From an uncultured Clostridium sp. (lineage in GTDB: Bacteria > Bacillota > Clostridia > Peptostreptococcales > Peptostreptococcaceae), in NCBI GenBank assembly GCA_900539645.1, contig UQCY01000009.1, positions 1-32,928 on the forward strand: a stretch of DNA of 32,928 nt, in the 5' to 3' direction. Below the pieces are notes generated by a model, which saw only the letters and a list, made by a program, of their open reading frames with translations, searched no databases and was not told the origin of the DNA. Made by a program: the position numbers and the translations under genes. Position 1 is the first letter of the stretch; every line of letters starts with the position of its first letter. Shown here in pieces: positions 10,103 through 16,876 of this stretch.

Positions 10103-10108
10103 ATTATA
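10103..10108 (-). promoter_or_regulatory. Candidate -10 element for the cbiP operon
   Basis: A consensus TATAAT lies on the minus strand about 40 bases before the cbiP start, in a very AT-rich region. I see no convincing -35 at the right distance. The implied leader is short, roughly 35 nt, so there is no room for a cobalamin riboswitch between it and cbiP. Confidence 0.35.
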
Positions 10109-10275
10109 CTATTTAATAACAATAATAATTATCTTTTTTAATGACTTTAATATTATTTTTCTCATTTTGTGTTGTTTGTTTAGTTAAATAGGAAATTTTG
10201 TAAGATTTTTTCAATTTAGCTTTGGAATAGATTATTTTTTAATAGATTCTTTTAGTATTTTTTTAAGATGGTAAT

Positions 10276-10316
10276 AAAAAATGCGATTGCAGTTAATTTC
10301 TACAATCGCATTTTTT
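10276..10316 (-). terminator. Rho-independent terminator of the CWB2 gene
   Basis: A perfect 14-bp inverted repeat (AAAAAATGCGATTG / CAATCGCATTTTTT) with a 13-base loop lies 38 bp downstream of the cell-wall protein stop. It gives a run of six Us on either strand, so it could work bidirectionally and insulate the cobalamin operon. Confidence 0.88.
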
Positions 10317-10353
10317 ATGATTTTATAAGTATAAATATATAACTTGAATTATA

Positions 10354-11289
10354 TTAATCTCTTCTTGCTGCAGCTATGCAAGATGATTCTATTCTTGGAT
10401 TAAGTTCCTGAAAATAAACAAATAATAATTCTTTTGCTCCATTCAATACACTTTTATCACTCTTTTCACTAACTAATACTATCGGTTGGTCAGCTGTTAT
10501 TGCTTGAAGTGCAAATGATCTATGTATTCCATCTGACTCTAATATCATAAATTTTTTACAATTTGGATAGAATTTTTTTATTATTTTCTTATTTGTTTCA
10601 AATCTATTTCTTCCTCCAATTCTGATGGCATTAGTTTTATTAACTAAATTATCACTTATTACAGCATTTCCACCTATTGCATAAGTTTTTACTGAACTTA
10701 AATCAGAGTTTAGTTTTTTACCATCCGTAACTATAACAGGGATTTTATTCTTTATTGCTGCAGAAGCTATTGATACAGCATCAGCTTCTCCATTTTTACC
10801 ATTTACAATAGCAACAGTATCGACATCAGTTAATCTAGCCACTTCCTCTGCTACTCTATAGCTAGTTTGATATCTATCTCTTCCTGCTAACCTAGTTACA
10901 TTATGTCCTTCTCTTTTTAATTTATTTTCTAATTCCTTTGTTATTACTTGCTCCCCACCTATTATATACACATCTTTAGTAAGTATATAATCTCTAACAA
11001 CTCCACTACTTCCATGCCTTGTGTATACTGGTACTAAATTGGCATTAGCTGCACCAACAAGCCCACTTGCACTTAGCCCATCTGGGATATCTCTTTGAGA
11101 TACTAAAACAGTAGCATCTGCATCATCTTTTAAGAAATATTCAAAGTTATCATATGATTCATAAGGTCCTATATTTACATATTTTGCGTCTACCTCATCA
11201 TTTCTATAATCTGATAATGCAGATACTGGAACTATTGTAGATAACGTTAATATTGCTCCTAATGCTATCGATAGTAGTTTTTTGTGCAT
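10354..11289 (-). CDS. Secreted CWB2 (cell-wall-binding repeat 2) protein
   Basis: The 311-residue protein has a classic signal peptide (MHKKLLSIALGAILTLSTIV, cleavage probably after VSA). The rest reads as tandem cell-wall-binding 2 repeats like those that anchor clostridial Cwp S-layer proteins. Repeat hallmarks are VYIIGGEQVITKELENKL, RLAGRDRYQTSYRVAEE, AYAIGGNAVISDNL and IRIGGRNRFETNKKI. CWB2 modules bind anionic wall polymers. No second functional domain is visible; the protein ends with a short tail containing SSCIAAARRD. The start has a strong AAAGGAGG upstream of ATG. The gene is monocistronic with its own terminator. A role beyond wall association cannot be read from the sequence. 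Confidence 0.85.
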   Translation of the reverse strand: MHKKLLSIALGAILTLSTIVPVSALSDYRNDEVDAKYVNIGPYESYDNFEYFLKDDADATVLVSQRDIPDGLSASGLVGAANANLVPVYTRHGSSGVVRDYILTKDVYIIGGEQVITKELENKLKREGHNVTRLAGRDRYQTSYRVAEEVARLTDVDTVAIVNGKNGEADAVSIASAAIKNKIPVIVTDGKKLNSDLSSVKTYAIGGNAVISDNLVNKTNAIRIGGRNRFETNKKIIKKFYPNCKKFMILESDGIHRSFALQAITADQPIVLVSEKSDKSVLNGAKELLFVYFQELNPRIESSCIAAARRD

Positions 11290-11319
11290 AATAATTACCT
11301 CCTTTTGGTTGTTAATTTT

Positions 11320-11348
11320 ATAGTACTACTTATTTTATTTAAATTCAA
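11320..11348 (-). promoter_or_regulatory. Candidate promoter of the CWB2 gene
   Basis: On the minus strand, TTGAAT (11348-11343) and TACTAT (11325-11320) are separated by 17 bases, about 30 bases before the start codon. Each matches the vegetative consensus at four or more positions. The surroundings are so AT-rich that chance matches are likely. Confidence 0.35.
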
Positions 11349-11409
11349 TATTTTATATTCAATATTTTCATATTTACACACCATAATATATCAATATCTC
11401 AAAATATAT

Positions 11410-11424
11410 TTCACTATAAGTGAA
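11410..11424 (+). promoter_or_regulatory. C-box-like operator upstream of the controller gene
   Basis: TTCACT-ATA-AGTGAA is a perfect inverted repeat about 50 bases before the 77-residue HTH gene. Its core, ACTATAAGT (ACTTATAGT on the other strand), resembles the C-box recognised by controller proteins of type II restriction systems. A second partial copy (TATAGTGAA, about 11454-11462) overlaps the gene's Shine-Dalgarno. This fits autoregulation by the encoded protein, but binding is an inference. Confidence 0.5.
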
Positions 11425-11473
11425 TTTTATTATACATCTTTGTAGACGATAATATAGTGAAAGGAGTTTTATT

Positions 11474-11707
11474 ATGTATTTCAAAAATGATAAGGAATTA
11501 TTCAAAACAATAGGAAATAATCTTCGTATATTTCGTAAAAAAGCAAATTTAACACAGGCTCAATTAGTCGAATCTGTTGGAATAAGTATCAGTTACTTAT
11601 CAAAAATTGAAGCAAATAATTGTGATAAGAGTATTTCTCTTTCTATTCTCAATCAAATTGCAAATTTTCTAGAAATTGATATTATTAATTTTTTTAAGGA
11701 GGAATAA
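11474..11707 (+). CDS. XRE-type controller (C) protein of a restriction-modification system
   Basis: This 77-residue single-domain helix-turn-helix protein contains IGNNLRIFRKKANLTQAQLV, then the recognition-helix region VGISISYLSKIEAN, then LSILNQIANFLEIDIINFF. Size and sequence fit restriction-modification controller proteins, which bind C-boxes and time expression of the endonuclease. The start has AAAGGAG before ATG. The stop is 3 bases before the next gene's ATG, and that gene's Shine-Dalgarno (AAGGAGG) lies inside this gene's last codons, so the two are coupled. A general XRE regulator is the alternative; the adjacent nuclease and C-box-like palindrome favour a C protein. Confidence 0.72.
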   Translation: MYFKNDKELFKTIGNNLRIFRKKANLTQAQLVESVGISISYLSKIEANNCDKSISLSILNQIANFLEIDIINFFKEE

Positions 11708-11710
11708 TTT

Positions 11711-12232
11711 ATGTCAAGAAAAACTAATAAACATGGCGGTGGAGCAAAAACTAACGAAAATGGTCTTTTATTTGAACAATCTACTTCACTAGTTAATTCA
11801 CTATCTGATTCTGGTTTTACAATTACAAATGATGAAGTATTTTTTGATGGAAAATTTTTAGGATATACATATAATAAGCACAATTTTTATTCTAATTTTT
11901 TATCAAAAAAGAAAATTAATTATGAAGATTACAATTCAATAAAATGGCTTCCTGATGATGTATTCATAAACGAAATCAACAAAACAGTTTATATAATCGA
12001 AAAAAAGTTTCAAAATAGTTCTGGTTCTGTTGATGAAAAACTAGCAACATTTCAATTTAAAATATACGAGTATAAAAAACTTCTTGAACCAATTAATTAT
12101 AAAGTTCAATACATTTATCTTTTATCTAATTGGTTTAAACAGCATAAGTACAAAGACTATTTTGACTACATGAAATTAAATAATTGTCCTTATTACTTTA
12201 ATGAACTACCGTTGGATGCCATTGGACTATAA
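11711..12232 (+). CDS. Putative type II restriction endonuclease (PD-(D/E)XK)
   Basis: The 173-residue protein carries a recognisable PD-(D/E)XK core: Pro81-Asp82 in WLPDDVFINE, then Glu97-Lys98-Lys99 in VYIIEKKFQN after the next strand. NSSGSVDEKLATFQFKIYEY follows, a segment I associate with small type II nucleases. The N-terminus, HGGGAKTNENGLLFEQ, also looks like that group. It would cut DNA at a specific site, but I cannot name the site. It is coupled to the upstream C-protein gene. No methyltransferase lies on this strand; the best partner candidate is the gene at 14899-15639. Family membership is fairly clear, specificity unknown. Confidence 0.68.
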   Translation: MSRKTNKHGGGAKTNENGLLFEQSTSLVNSLSDSGFTITNDEVFFDGKFLGYTYNKHNFYSNFLSKKKINYEDYNSIKWLPDDVFINEINKTVYIIEKKFQNSSGSVDEKLATFQFKIYEYKKLLEPINYKVQYIYLLSNWFKQHKYKDYFDYMKLNNCPYYFNELPLDAIGL

Positions 12233-12249
12233 ATATTGACAAATTAAAA

Positions 12250-12287
12250 GGGGTTATCACATCAACTATTGTTAATGCGACAACCCC
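12250..12287 (-). terminator. Terminator-like hairpin between convergent nuclease genes
   Basis: Arms GGGGTTATC and GACAACCCC pair with one mismatch around a 20-base loop between the convergent nuclease genes. On the minus strand the stem is followed by CTTTTAATTT, a weak U-tract, consistent with a terminator for the dpn operon. The plus-strand side lacks a U-run. Confidence 0.5.
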
Positions 12288-12300
12288 ATCAATTATCAAT

Positions 12301-13164
12301 TTATACAATTACCTGAGATATTATATTATTCTCCAAATCATCAATATTATAAATATGTTCCATAATATCAAATGTTTCTCTAAGATTCTCTCTAGCTGAT
12401 TGCCAACCTAAACCATCTGTAAACCAAACAAATTTAAATCCTTCTATTTCCTCAGCTTCTTGAGCGAGCATCTTATAACTTCTTGCTGTTTCATTTAACT
12501 TCGATCCCTGACTTGCATAGAAATTAGTTTCTATTGCATAAATTGTACTCTCTGTCTTTATCACAAAATCAAATCTTTTTACAACCTTACCTTTATTAGA
12601 TAATACAGATAAATCTAGATTCCACATTTTTTCCATTTCAGTTGTTTTTAGCTCTTTAAAGTAGTTTACATCTTTTATAAACCCAGCTTTTTTTATATAT
12701 CTTTCAACAAGGTCTTCCATCTGATGTCCGCCTCTATTTTTTCTACCATTAGAATCTAGACCTGTTTCTACACCATATACATAATCCACTAAATTATTAA
12801 CTATGTGGTTTTCTAGCATGTCAAATAAACCAGTTTTTTTCATAAATATCTTGTACTGTTCTACACTCTGATTTATATTTTTAAAATTGTAATCAAATGC
12901 TCCATCTTCATCTTGTGCATATAGTTCATCAGCTCTAACAGCTAATAATATCGGTATACATTTCAATGTTTCTGGATACTTACTTACAACTTTTTCAAAA
13001 TCACTTTCTATATTTTTAGAGCCTACTAGAGAATTTAGTATATTAAGTTCAATTTTTATATCCTCTACATTTTTTACAACTTTCTCAAAATCTACATAAT
13101 AATCGTAGCTTGATATACTTTTTCTAAACTTACTTCTCCATAAATCAAAATCTCTACCCTTCAT
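12301..13164 (-). CDS. dpnB: DpnII-family restriction endonuclease (GATC)
   Basis: The 287-residue protein matches R.DpnII along its length as I remember that family (about 288 residues), which cuts unmethylated GATC. Shared features include LNILNSLVGSKNIESDFE, NHIVNNLVDYVYGVETGLDS, NGRKNRGGHQMEDLV and VKRFDFVIKTESTIYAIETN followed by GSKLNETARSYKMLAQEAEE. The FDFVIK...AIETNF stretch is the likely catalytic core. The ATG overlaps the end of dpnA by 11 bp and has AGAGGA upstream. It is the last gene of a dpnM-dpnA-dpnB operon in the same order as in Streptococcus pneumoniae. GATC specificity is inferred from family. Confidence 0.93.
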   Translation of the reverse strand: MKGRDFDLWRSKFRKSISSYDYYVDFEKVVKNVEDIKIELNILNSLVGSKNIESDFEKVVSKYPETLKCIPILLAVRADELYAQDEDGAFDYNFKNINQSVEQYKIFMKKTGLFDMLENHIVNNLVDYVYGVETGLDSNGRKNRGGHQMEDLVERYIKKAGFIKDVNYFKELKTTEMEKMWNLDLSVLSNKGKVVKRFDFVIKTESTIYAIETNFYASQGSKLNETARSYKMLAQEAEEIEGFKFVWFTDGLGWQSARENLRETFDIMEHIYNIDDLENNIISQVIV

Positions 13165-13957
13165 AATCCTCTTTCTCCAATCTTTTTTTAGTTATATTTA
13201 GATATTCTATTTCATTATCTATACCGATAAATTTTCTTCCATATCTTTTTGCTATAACTCCTGTTGTTCCAGAGCCACAAAAAGGATCTAGTATTATCTG
13301 ATTTTCTTCAGTAGAAGAAATTACTATTCTCTCTAATAAATATTCTGGCTTTTGCGTTGGATGTTTTCCCTCTGACTTTTCACTTTTTTTAGTTAGACTT
13401 CCAGTCCAAACATCCTTCATCTGTTTCCCACCATTTATTTCTTTCATCTCATTATAATTAAATAAATGATTACTTTTTTTATCATTTTTCTTTGCCCATA
13501 AAATAGTTTCTGTAGAATGAGTAAAGCATCTACACGCTAGATTTGGTGGTGGATTAGTTTTTTGCCAAGTTATATTATTTATTATTTTAAATCCTTCTTG
13601 TTCTAAAGCCATTCCTATTGAATATATATTATGCATTGTACCCGATATCCAGATTGTTCCATTGGGTTTTAAAACTCTTTTACACATTTTTATCCATTTT
13701 CTATTAAATTTATGCTTTTCAGAAACACTATTTTCAGTATTTAAAGTGTCCCAACTTCCTTTATTTACAGACACCATTTTTCCACCGCTACAAGTAATCC
13801 CATCATTACTTAAAAAATACGGTGGATCTGCAAATATCATATCAATACTTTCTTTTTTTATTTTAGAAAGCACTGAAAAAGTATCTCCTAGTATGAGTTT
13901 ACTGGCTTCATCTTCATAATATATTTCAACTGATTTAGATATTATTTTTTCTTCCAT
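13154..13957 (-). CDS. dpnA: DNA adenine methyltransferase DpnA-type (M2 of DpnII system)
   Basis: This 267-residue beta-class amino-methyltransferase has catalytic motif IV DPPY at residues 44-47 (IFADPPYFLSNDG), and the SAM motif I DPFCGSGTTGVIAKRYGRKF near the C-terminus. WQKTNPPPNLACRCFTHSTE and KHPTQKPEYLLERIV are typical of the family. The DpnII system is unusual in having two adenine methyltransferases; DpnA is known for methylating single-stranded DNA, which protects incoming DNA during transformation. It starts 4 bp after the dpnM stop with no strong Shine-Dalgarno, suggesting coupling. It overlaps the endonuclease start by 11 bp. Confidence 0.92.
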   Translation of the reverse strand: MEEKIISKSVEIYYEDEASKLILGDTFSVLSKIKKESIDMIFADPPYFLSNDGITCSGGKMVSVNKGSWDTLNTENSVSEKHKFNRKWIKMCKRVLKPNGTIWISGTMHNIYSIGMALEQEGFKIINNITWQKTNPPPNLACRCFTHSTETILWAKKNDKKSNHLFNYNEMKEINGGKQMKDVWTGSLTKKSEKSEGKHPTQKPEYLLERIVISSTEENQIILDPFCGSGTTGVIAKRYGRKFIGIDNEIEYLNITKKRLEKEDYEG

Positions 13958-13961
13958 TTTT

Positions 13962-14798
13962 CTAGTAATTACAAATAATTACTTCCTCCCCTTTTCGATT
14001 TGATGCATCAGAATTTATCATTCTTTTTACACTAACAACATCTATTCTATATCCTTTGTTTGAATATAGCTCATTTATAAATTCCGTATTGTGATTAGTC
14101 AACATGCAATAACATCCTCTTTCTGTTAATTCATCATATAACTTAGCTAATCTCTTGTGACTCTCTACATCAAACCCTTCTTTTGTATAAGCCTCAAATG
14201 AAGTTGGATTTAATGGAGCATAAGGACTATCAAAGAATATAAAATCTCCCTTTTTAGCTCCTTTACAAGCTTCTTCAAAGTCACCTTCTAATATATTTAC
14301 TGTTTTTAAATATTTTGCAGTTTCTCTAACGGCATCTTCCTCTATAGAAGTTCTTCTACTTTTATTATAAGGTACATTAAAAAGGCCTTTTTTATTTACT
14401 CTATATAAACCATTGAAACAATGTTTATTCATAAAAGTAAATAATGCAGCAAGTTCTAAATCGTATTCTTTTTTTAATAATTTATCATTGTATTTTTCTC
14501 TAATATCTAGATAGTATTCCTTACCATCTTCCCACATTTCTGAATCTAATTTCTTTACTAATTCTATAAATTCTTCAGTATTATCTTTAACTTGTCTATA
14601 TACATTAATCAACGATGTATTTATATCGTTGATTGTAGCTTCTTCTGGTTGCAATTCAAACAAAACAGCTCCTCCACCTATAAATGGCTCATAATAATCA
14701 TTATATTCTTTAGGCATTCTCTCTTTTATCTGATTTAATAATTGTCTTTTTCCTCCTGCCCATTTTAAAAATGGAGCTACTTTCACATTATTGCTCAT
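13962..14798 (-). CDS. dpnM: Dam-type DNA adenine methyltransferase DpnM (M1 of DpnII system)
   Basis: The product is about 278 residues, an alpha-class Dam homologue that methylates adenine in GATC. Near the N-terminus are APFLKWAGGKRQLLNQI (motif X) and YYEPFIGGGAVLFEL (motif I). NKHCFNGLYRVNKKGLFNVP is conserved in the Dam family. Motif IV reads DSPY (residues 190-193, FIFFDSPYAPLNP) rather than the commoner DPPY. An extended reading to 14834 exists, but AAAGGAC five bases before the ATG at 14798 sets that start. It is the first gene of the dpn operon, preceded by a promoter overlapping an inverted repeat. Confidence 0.92.
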   Translation of the reverse strand: MSNNVKVAPFLKWAGGKRQLLNQIKERMPKEYNDYYEPFIGGGAVLFELQPEEATINDINTSLINVYRQVKDNTEEFIELVKKLDSEMWEDGKEYYLDIREKYNDKLLKKEYDLELAALFTFMNKHCFNGLYRVNKKGLFNVPYNKSRRTSIEEDAVRETAKYLKTVNILEGDFEEACKGAKKGDFIFFDSPYAPLNPTSFEAYTKEGFDVESHKRLAKLYDELTERGCYCMLTNHNTEFINELYSNKGYRIDVVSVKRMINSDASNRKGEEVIICNY

Positions 14799-14818
14799 AA
14801 TTTGTCCTTTCTTTATTC

Positions 14819-14862
14819 TCAATCTATAGAACAATTATAGATTGAAAAAAAGAAAAAAACAA
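14819..14862 (-). promoter_or_regulatory. dpn operon promoter overlapping an inverted repeat
   Basis: On the minus strand, TTGTTT (14862-14857), a 17-base T-rich spacer and a consensus TATAAT (14839-14834) precede dpnM by about 35 bases. The -10 lies inside a perfect 10-bp inverted repeat, TCAATCTATA and TATAGATTGA with a 7-base spacer (14819-14845). That placement suggests an operator, though the cognate protein is unknown. Confidence 0.55.
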
Positions 14863-14898
14863 GTTAACTCAACGTTTACATACTATTCCATTTTTTAA

Positions 14899-15639
14899 TC
14901 ATTTTCTAAATACAAATAAATATTCATGCTCTAGCAATAAAAAGTTCCTTTCAAAACTTTTCTTGATCCAATAGTCTGTACTCTTACAGTTATACTGCTC
15001 CTTTATAATTATTTCCTTATTAATAAATCCTACATTTTTGAAAATATTCATAACTTCAAATCCTAATGGTATAACATTACCATTTTTTCTAATATCTCCC
15101 ATAAGAATCGCACAATATTTTCCCTTTTTTAAAACTCTATAACTCTCTTTTGCTACTTTTTCCATCTCTTTTAAAAAACTCTCATAATCTAATAAAGAAA
15201 TATCTTCTACAATATCTTTACTATATTTTATTGCATCTGCGTAAGGTGGATGTGTACAGATAAAATCAATTTTTTCATCTGGTATAAAGTCTAAATTTCT
15301 AGCATCTCCTTTTCTCAAGTATACTTTGCCAGAATTATCGTATTCAAAATTTGTACTAGATTTACACGAACATAATGCTTGAGTATTTACATCGACTCCT
15401 ATAATATTTCTCCCTAGCAGTTTTGATTCTATAAGCGTTGTTCCTCCACCAACAAATTGATCTAATATCATATCTCCTTTCTTTGAATATCTTAAAATTA
15501 AATTTCTTGGAACATAGGGTGAAAAGTTACCCCTATATTTTGATGTATGTGTAGCCCAACTACCTCTTTCAGGAAATCTCCATACAGTTCCAGTTTCAAG
15601 TTTAAAATTATTAGGTTGCCAACTTCTCATAATTTTCAT
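14899..15639 (-). CDS. Amino-methyltransferase of a type II RM system (m4C or m6A)
   Basis: The 246-residue DNA methyltransferase has SAM motif I as LDQFVGGGTTLIESKLLGRN (residues 59-78) and catalytic motif IV as HPPY (130-133, FICTHPPYADAIKYS). The N-terminal TVWRFPERGSWATHTSKYRG and FSPYVPRNLILRY are typical of a family of N4-cytosine/N6-adenine modification enzymes. HPPY is a variant of SPPY/DPPY, so the modified base is uncertain. It lies 100 bp upstream of dpnM on the same strand. Since the dpn operon already has two methylases, this one more likely serves the C-protein/nuclease pair at 11474-12232. An ATG at codon 4 is an alternative start. Confidence 0.8.
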   Translation of the reverse strand: MKIMRSWQPNNFKLETGTVWRFPERGSWATHTSKYRGNFSPYVPRNLILRYSKKGDMILDQFVGGGTTLIESKLLGRNIIGVDVNTQALCSCKSSTNFEYDNSGKVYLRKGDARNLDFIPDEKIDFICTHPPYADAIKYSKDIVEDISLLDYESFLKEMEKVAKESYRVLKKGKYCAILMGDIRKNGNVIPLGFEVMNIFKNVGFINKEIIIKEQYNCKSTDYWIKKSFERNFLLLEHEYLFVFRK

Positions 15640-15699
15640 CCCTTCCTTCTATCTAATATTTTTGACAATCTTAATTATTTTTATTTAATTTTTTACAAT

Positions 15700-15725
15700 A
15701 AAAAAGCAACAGATTTTCTGTTGCT
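15700..15725 (-). terminator. Terminator of the acetyltransferase gene
   Basis: A perfect 9-bp stem (AGCAACAGA / TCTGTTGCT) with a 3-base loop, followed on the minus strand by a run of six Ts, lies 15 bp after the acetyltransferase stop. It separates that gene from the methyltransferase. Confidence 0.88.
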
Positions 15726-15739
15726 CTAAATAGTTATTT

Positions 15740-16327
15740 TTAAAATTTTAATGGTTCCATCTTATCTTCTTCCGTAATCTCTCTCAACACCCTACAAGGA
15801 TTTCCAACTGCAATCACTCCACTTGGAATATCCTTCGTTACCACGCTACCAGCACCTATAATAGTCCCATTACCTATACTAACTCCACCACAAACTGTAG
15901 AATTTGCTCCAATCCAGACGTCATCACCAATCGTTATCGGTGCAGATGTACCAATACCATATGCTCTTTGCTCAGCATTTATTGCATGACCTGCACAAGC
16001 TAAACAAACCCCTGGCGCAATAAACGCATTCTTTCCAATATTTACAGGCGATGTATCTAAAATAACGCAATTGTAGTTGATTATTGTAAGTCCATGAGTG
16101 TGTATATTAAACCCGTAGTCGCATCTAAAAGATGGTTCGACAAATGTAAGTGGATGACAAGTTCCAAAAAGATTTTGAAGAATCTCAGCTCTCTTTTCTG
16201 ACTCATCAGGTCTACTCTGATTGTATTCCCAACAAAGACTCTTTGCTTTTATCTGTAATTCATTTGGCATATCTCTATGATCTGAGCAATACTTTTGTTG
16301 TGTTTTCATTATCTCTAACATATCCAT
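15740..16327 (-). CDS. Maltose/galactoside-type O-acetyltransferase (hexapeptide repeat)
   Basis: This acetyl-CoA-dependent sugar O-acetyltransferase of the LacA/Maa type has about 195 residues. The N-terminal helical part (KTQQKYCSDHRDMPNELQIK...SRPDESEKRAEILQNLFGT) is the Maa/NodL-like cap. The C-terminal part is a left-handed beta-helix of hexapeptide repeats: INIGKNAFIAPGVCL-like turns, ITIGDDVWIGANSTVCGGVS and IGNGTIIGAGSVVTKDIPSG. The catalytic histidine is probably the one in CAGHAINAEQR. A GTG at 16336 is in frame, but AGAGGTG six bases before the ATG at 16327 sets the start. It has its own promoter and terminator. The sugar substrate cannot be read from sequence. Confidence 0.88.
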   Translation of the reverse strand: MDMLEIMKTQQKYCSDHRDMPNELQIKAKSLCWEYNQSRPDESEKRAEILQNLFGTCHPLTFVEPSFRCDYGFNIHTHGLTIINYNCVILDTSPVNIGKNAFIAPGVCLACAGHAINAEQRAYGIGTSAPITIGDDVWIGANSTVCGGVSIGNGTIIGAGSVVTKDIPSGVIAVGNPCRVLREITEEDKMEPLKF

Positions 16328-16357
16328 TTTTTTCACCTCTTAATTTTATTTACTAAA

Positions 16358-16363
16358 ATTATA
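16358..16363 (-). promoter_or_regulatory. Extended -10 promoter of the acetyltransferase gene
   Basis: On the minus strand, TGCTATAAT is a perfect extended -10 about 30 bases before the start codon. The -35 (TTATAT-like) is poor, as is common for extended -10 promoters. Confidence 0.5.
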
Positions 16364-16455
16364 GCACACTAAAATTTCTCATATAATATATTAATTTTTT
16401 AATAAAAATAAATTTATTGTCAATAATTATATTTAGAAGATAAAAATAAACTAAT

Positions 16456-16509
16456 TTGACAATATGTTATATATAACATATAATTTTATATATGGTATAT
16501 ATAACATAT
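16456..16509 (+). promoter_or_regulatory. Perfect consensus promoter with tandem palindromic operators
   Basis: TTGACA (16456-16461), a 17-base spacer and TATAAT (16479-16484) match the vegetative sigma consensus exactly. The spacer and start of the -10 are occupied by a perfect 20-bp palindrome, ATATGTTATATATAACATAT (16462-16481). A second copy with one changed base, ATATGGTATATATAACATAT, lies at 16490-16509 over the likely transcription start. The arrangement implies strong expression unless repressed, most simply by the XRE protein encoded just downstream. Confidence 0.8.
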
Positions 16510-16550
16510 CACAGGAGGAAAATCATCTTTTAATCGCGAGGTGAATCAAT

Positions 16551-16826
16551 ATGTCTAAAAATTTTAGAGAAACATTAAATAAAGAATTAAAAAATCCAGA
16601 ATTCAAAAAGGAATGGGATTCTCTTGAACCCGAATATCAGATTGTAAGAGCTATCTTAGAATCTAGAAAAGAAACTGGAATAACCCAAAAGCAACTAGCA
16701 GAAATAACTGGAATTAATCAAGCTGATATAAGCAGATATGAAAATGGAAGTGGAAATCCTTCTTTAAAAACATTAAAAAGACTTGCTGAAGGTATGGGTA
16801 AAACTTTAGAAATAAAATTTTTATAA
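16551..16826 (+). CDS. XRE-family regulator, HigA-like orphan antitoxin
   Basis: The 91-residue protein is small and charged at the N-terminus (MSKNFRETLNKELKNPEFKK, EWDSLEPEYQIVRAILESRK). It is followed by a helix-turn-helix domain: TGITQKQLAEITGINQADIS, RYENGSGNPSLKTLKRLAEG and MGKTLEIKF. This is the architecture of HigA-type antitoxins, which repress their own toxin-antitoxin operon. No toxin gene is visible on either side. GAGGTGA before the ATG is its Shine-Dalgarno. A second strong AGGAGG at 16513-16518 has no start codon at a usable distance and could be left from a lost upstream gene. A free-standing repressor is equally possible. Confidence 0.8.
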   Translation: MSKNFRETLNKELKNPEFKKEWDSLEPEYQIVRAILESRKETGITQKQLAEITGINQADISRYENGSGNPSLKTLKRLAEGMGKTLEIKFL

Positions 16827-16831
16827 ATTTA

Positions 16832-16872
16832 AATGGACTATTGTATTAATTTTTCTAATACAATAGTCCATT
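16832..16872. terminator. Bidirectional terminator between convergent genes
   Basis: A perfect 17-bp stem (AATGGACTATTGTATTA / TAATACAATAGTCCATT) with a 7-base loop lies between the convergent XRE and alkaline phosphatase genes. On the plus strand it is followed by ATTTTTAG. On the minus strand only a weak AT-rich tract follows. Confidence 0.8.
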
Positions 16873-16876
16873 ATTT

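Noticed and set aside
10082..10353. Possible cobalamin riboswitch upstream of cbiP
   Set aside because: I could not find a B12-box or the needed paired regions; the only strong structure is the terminator of the cell-wall gene.
11653..11883. 76-codon minus-strand reading frame spanning the C gene and nuclease gene junction
   Set aside because: It overlaps two coupled plus-strand genes with clear family motifs and has no ribosome binding site.
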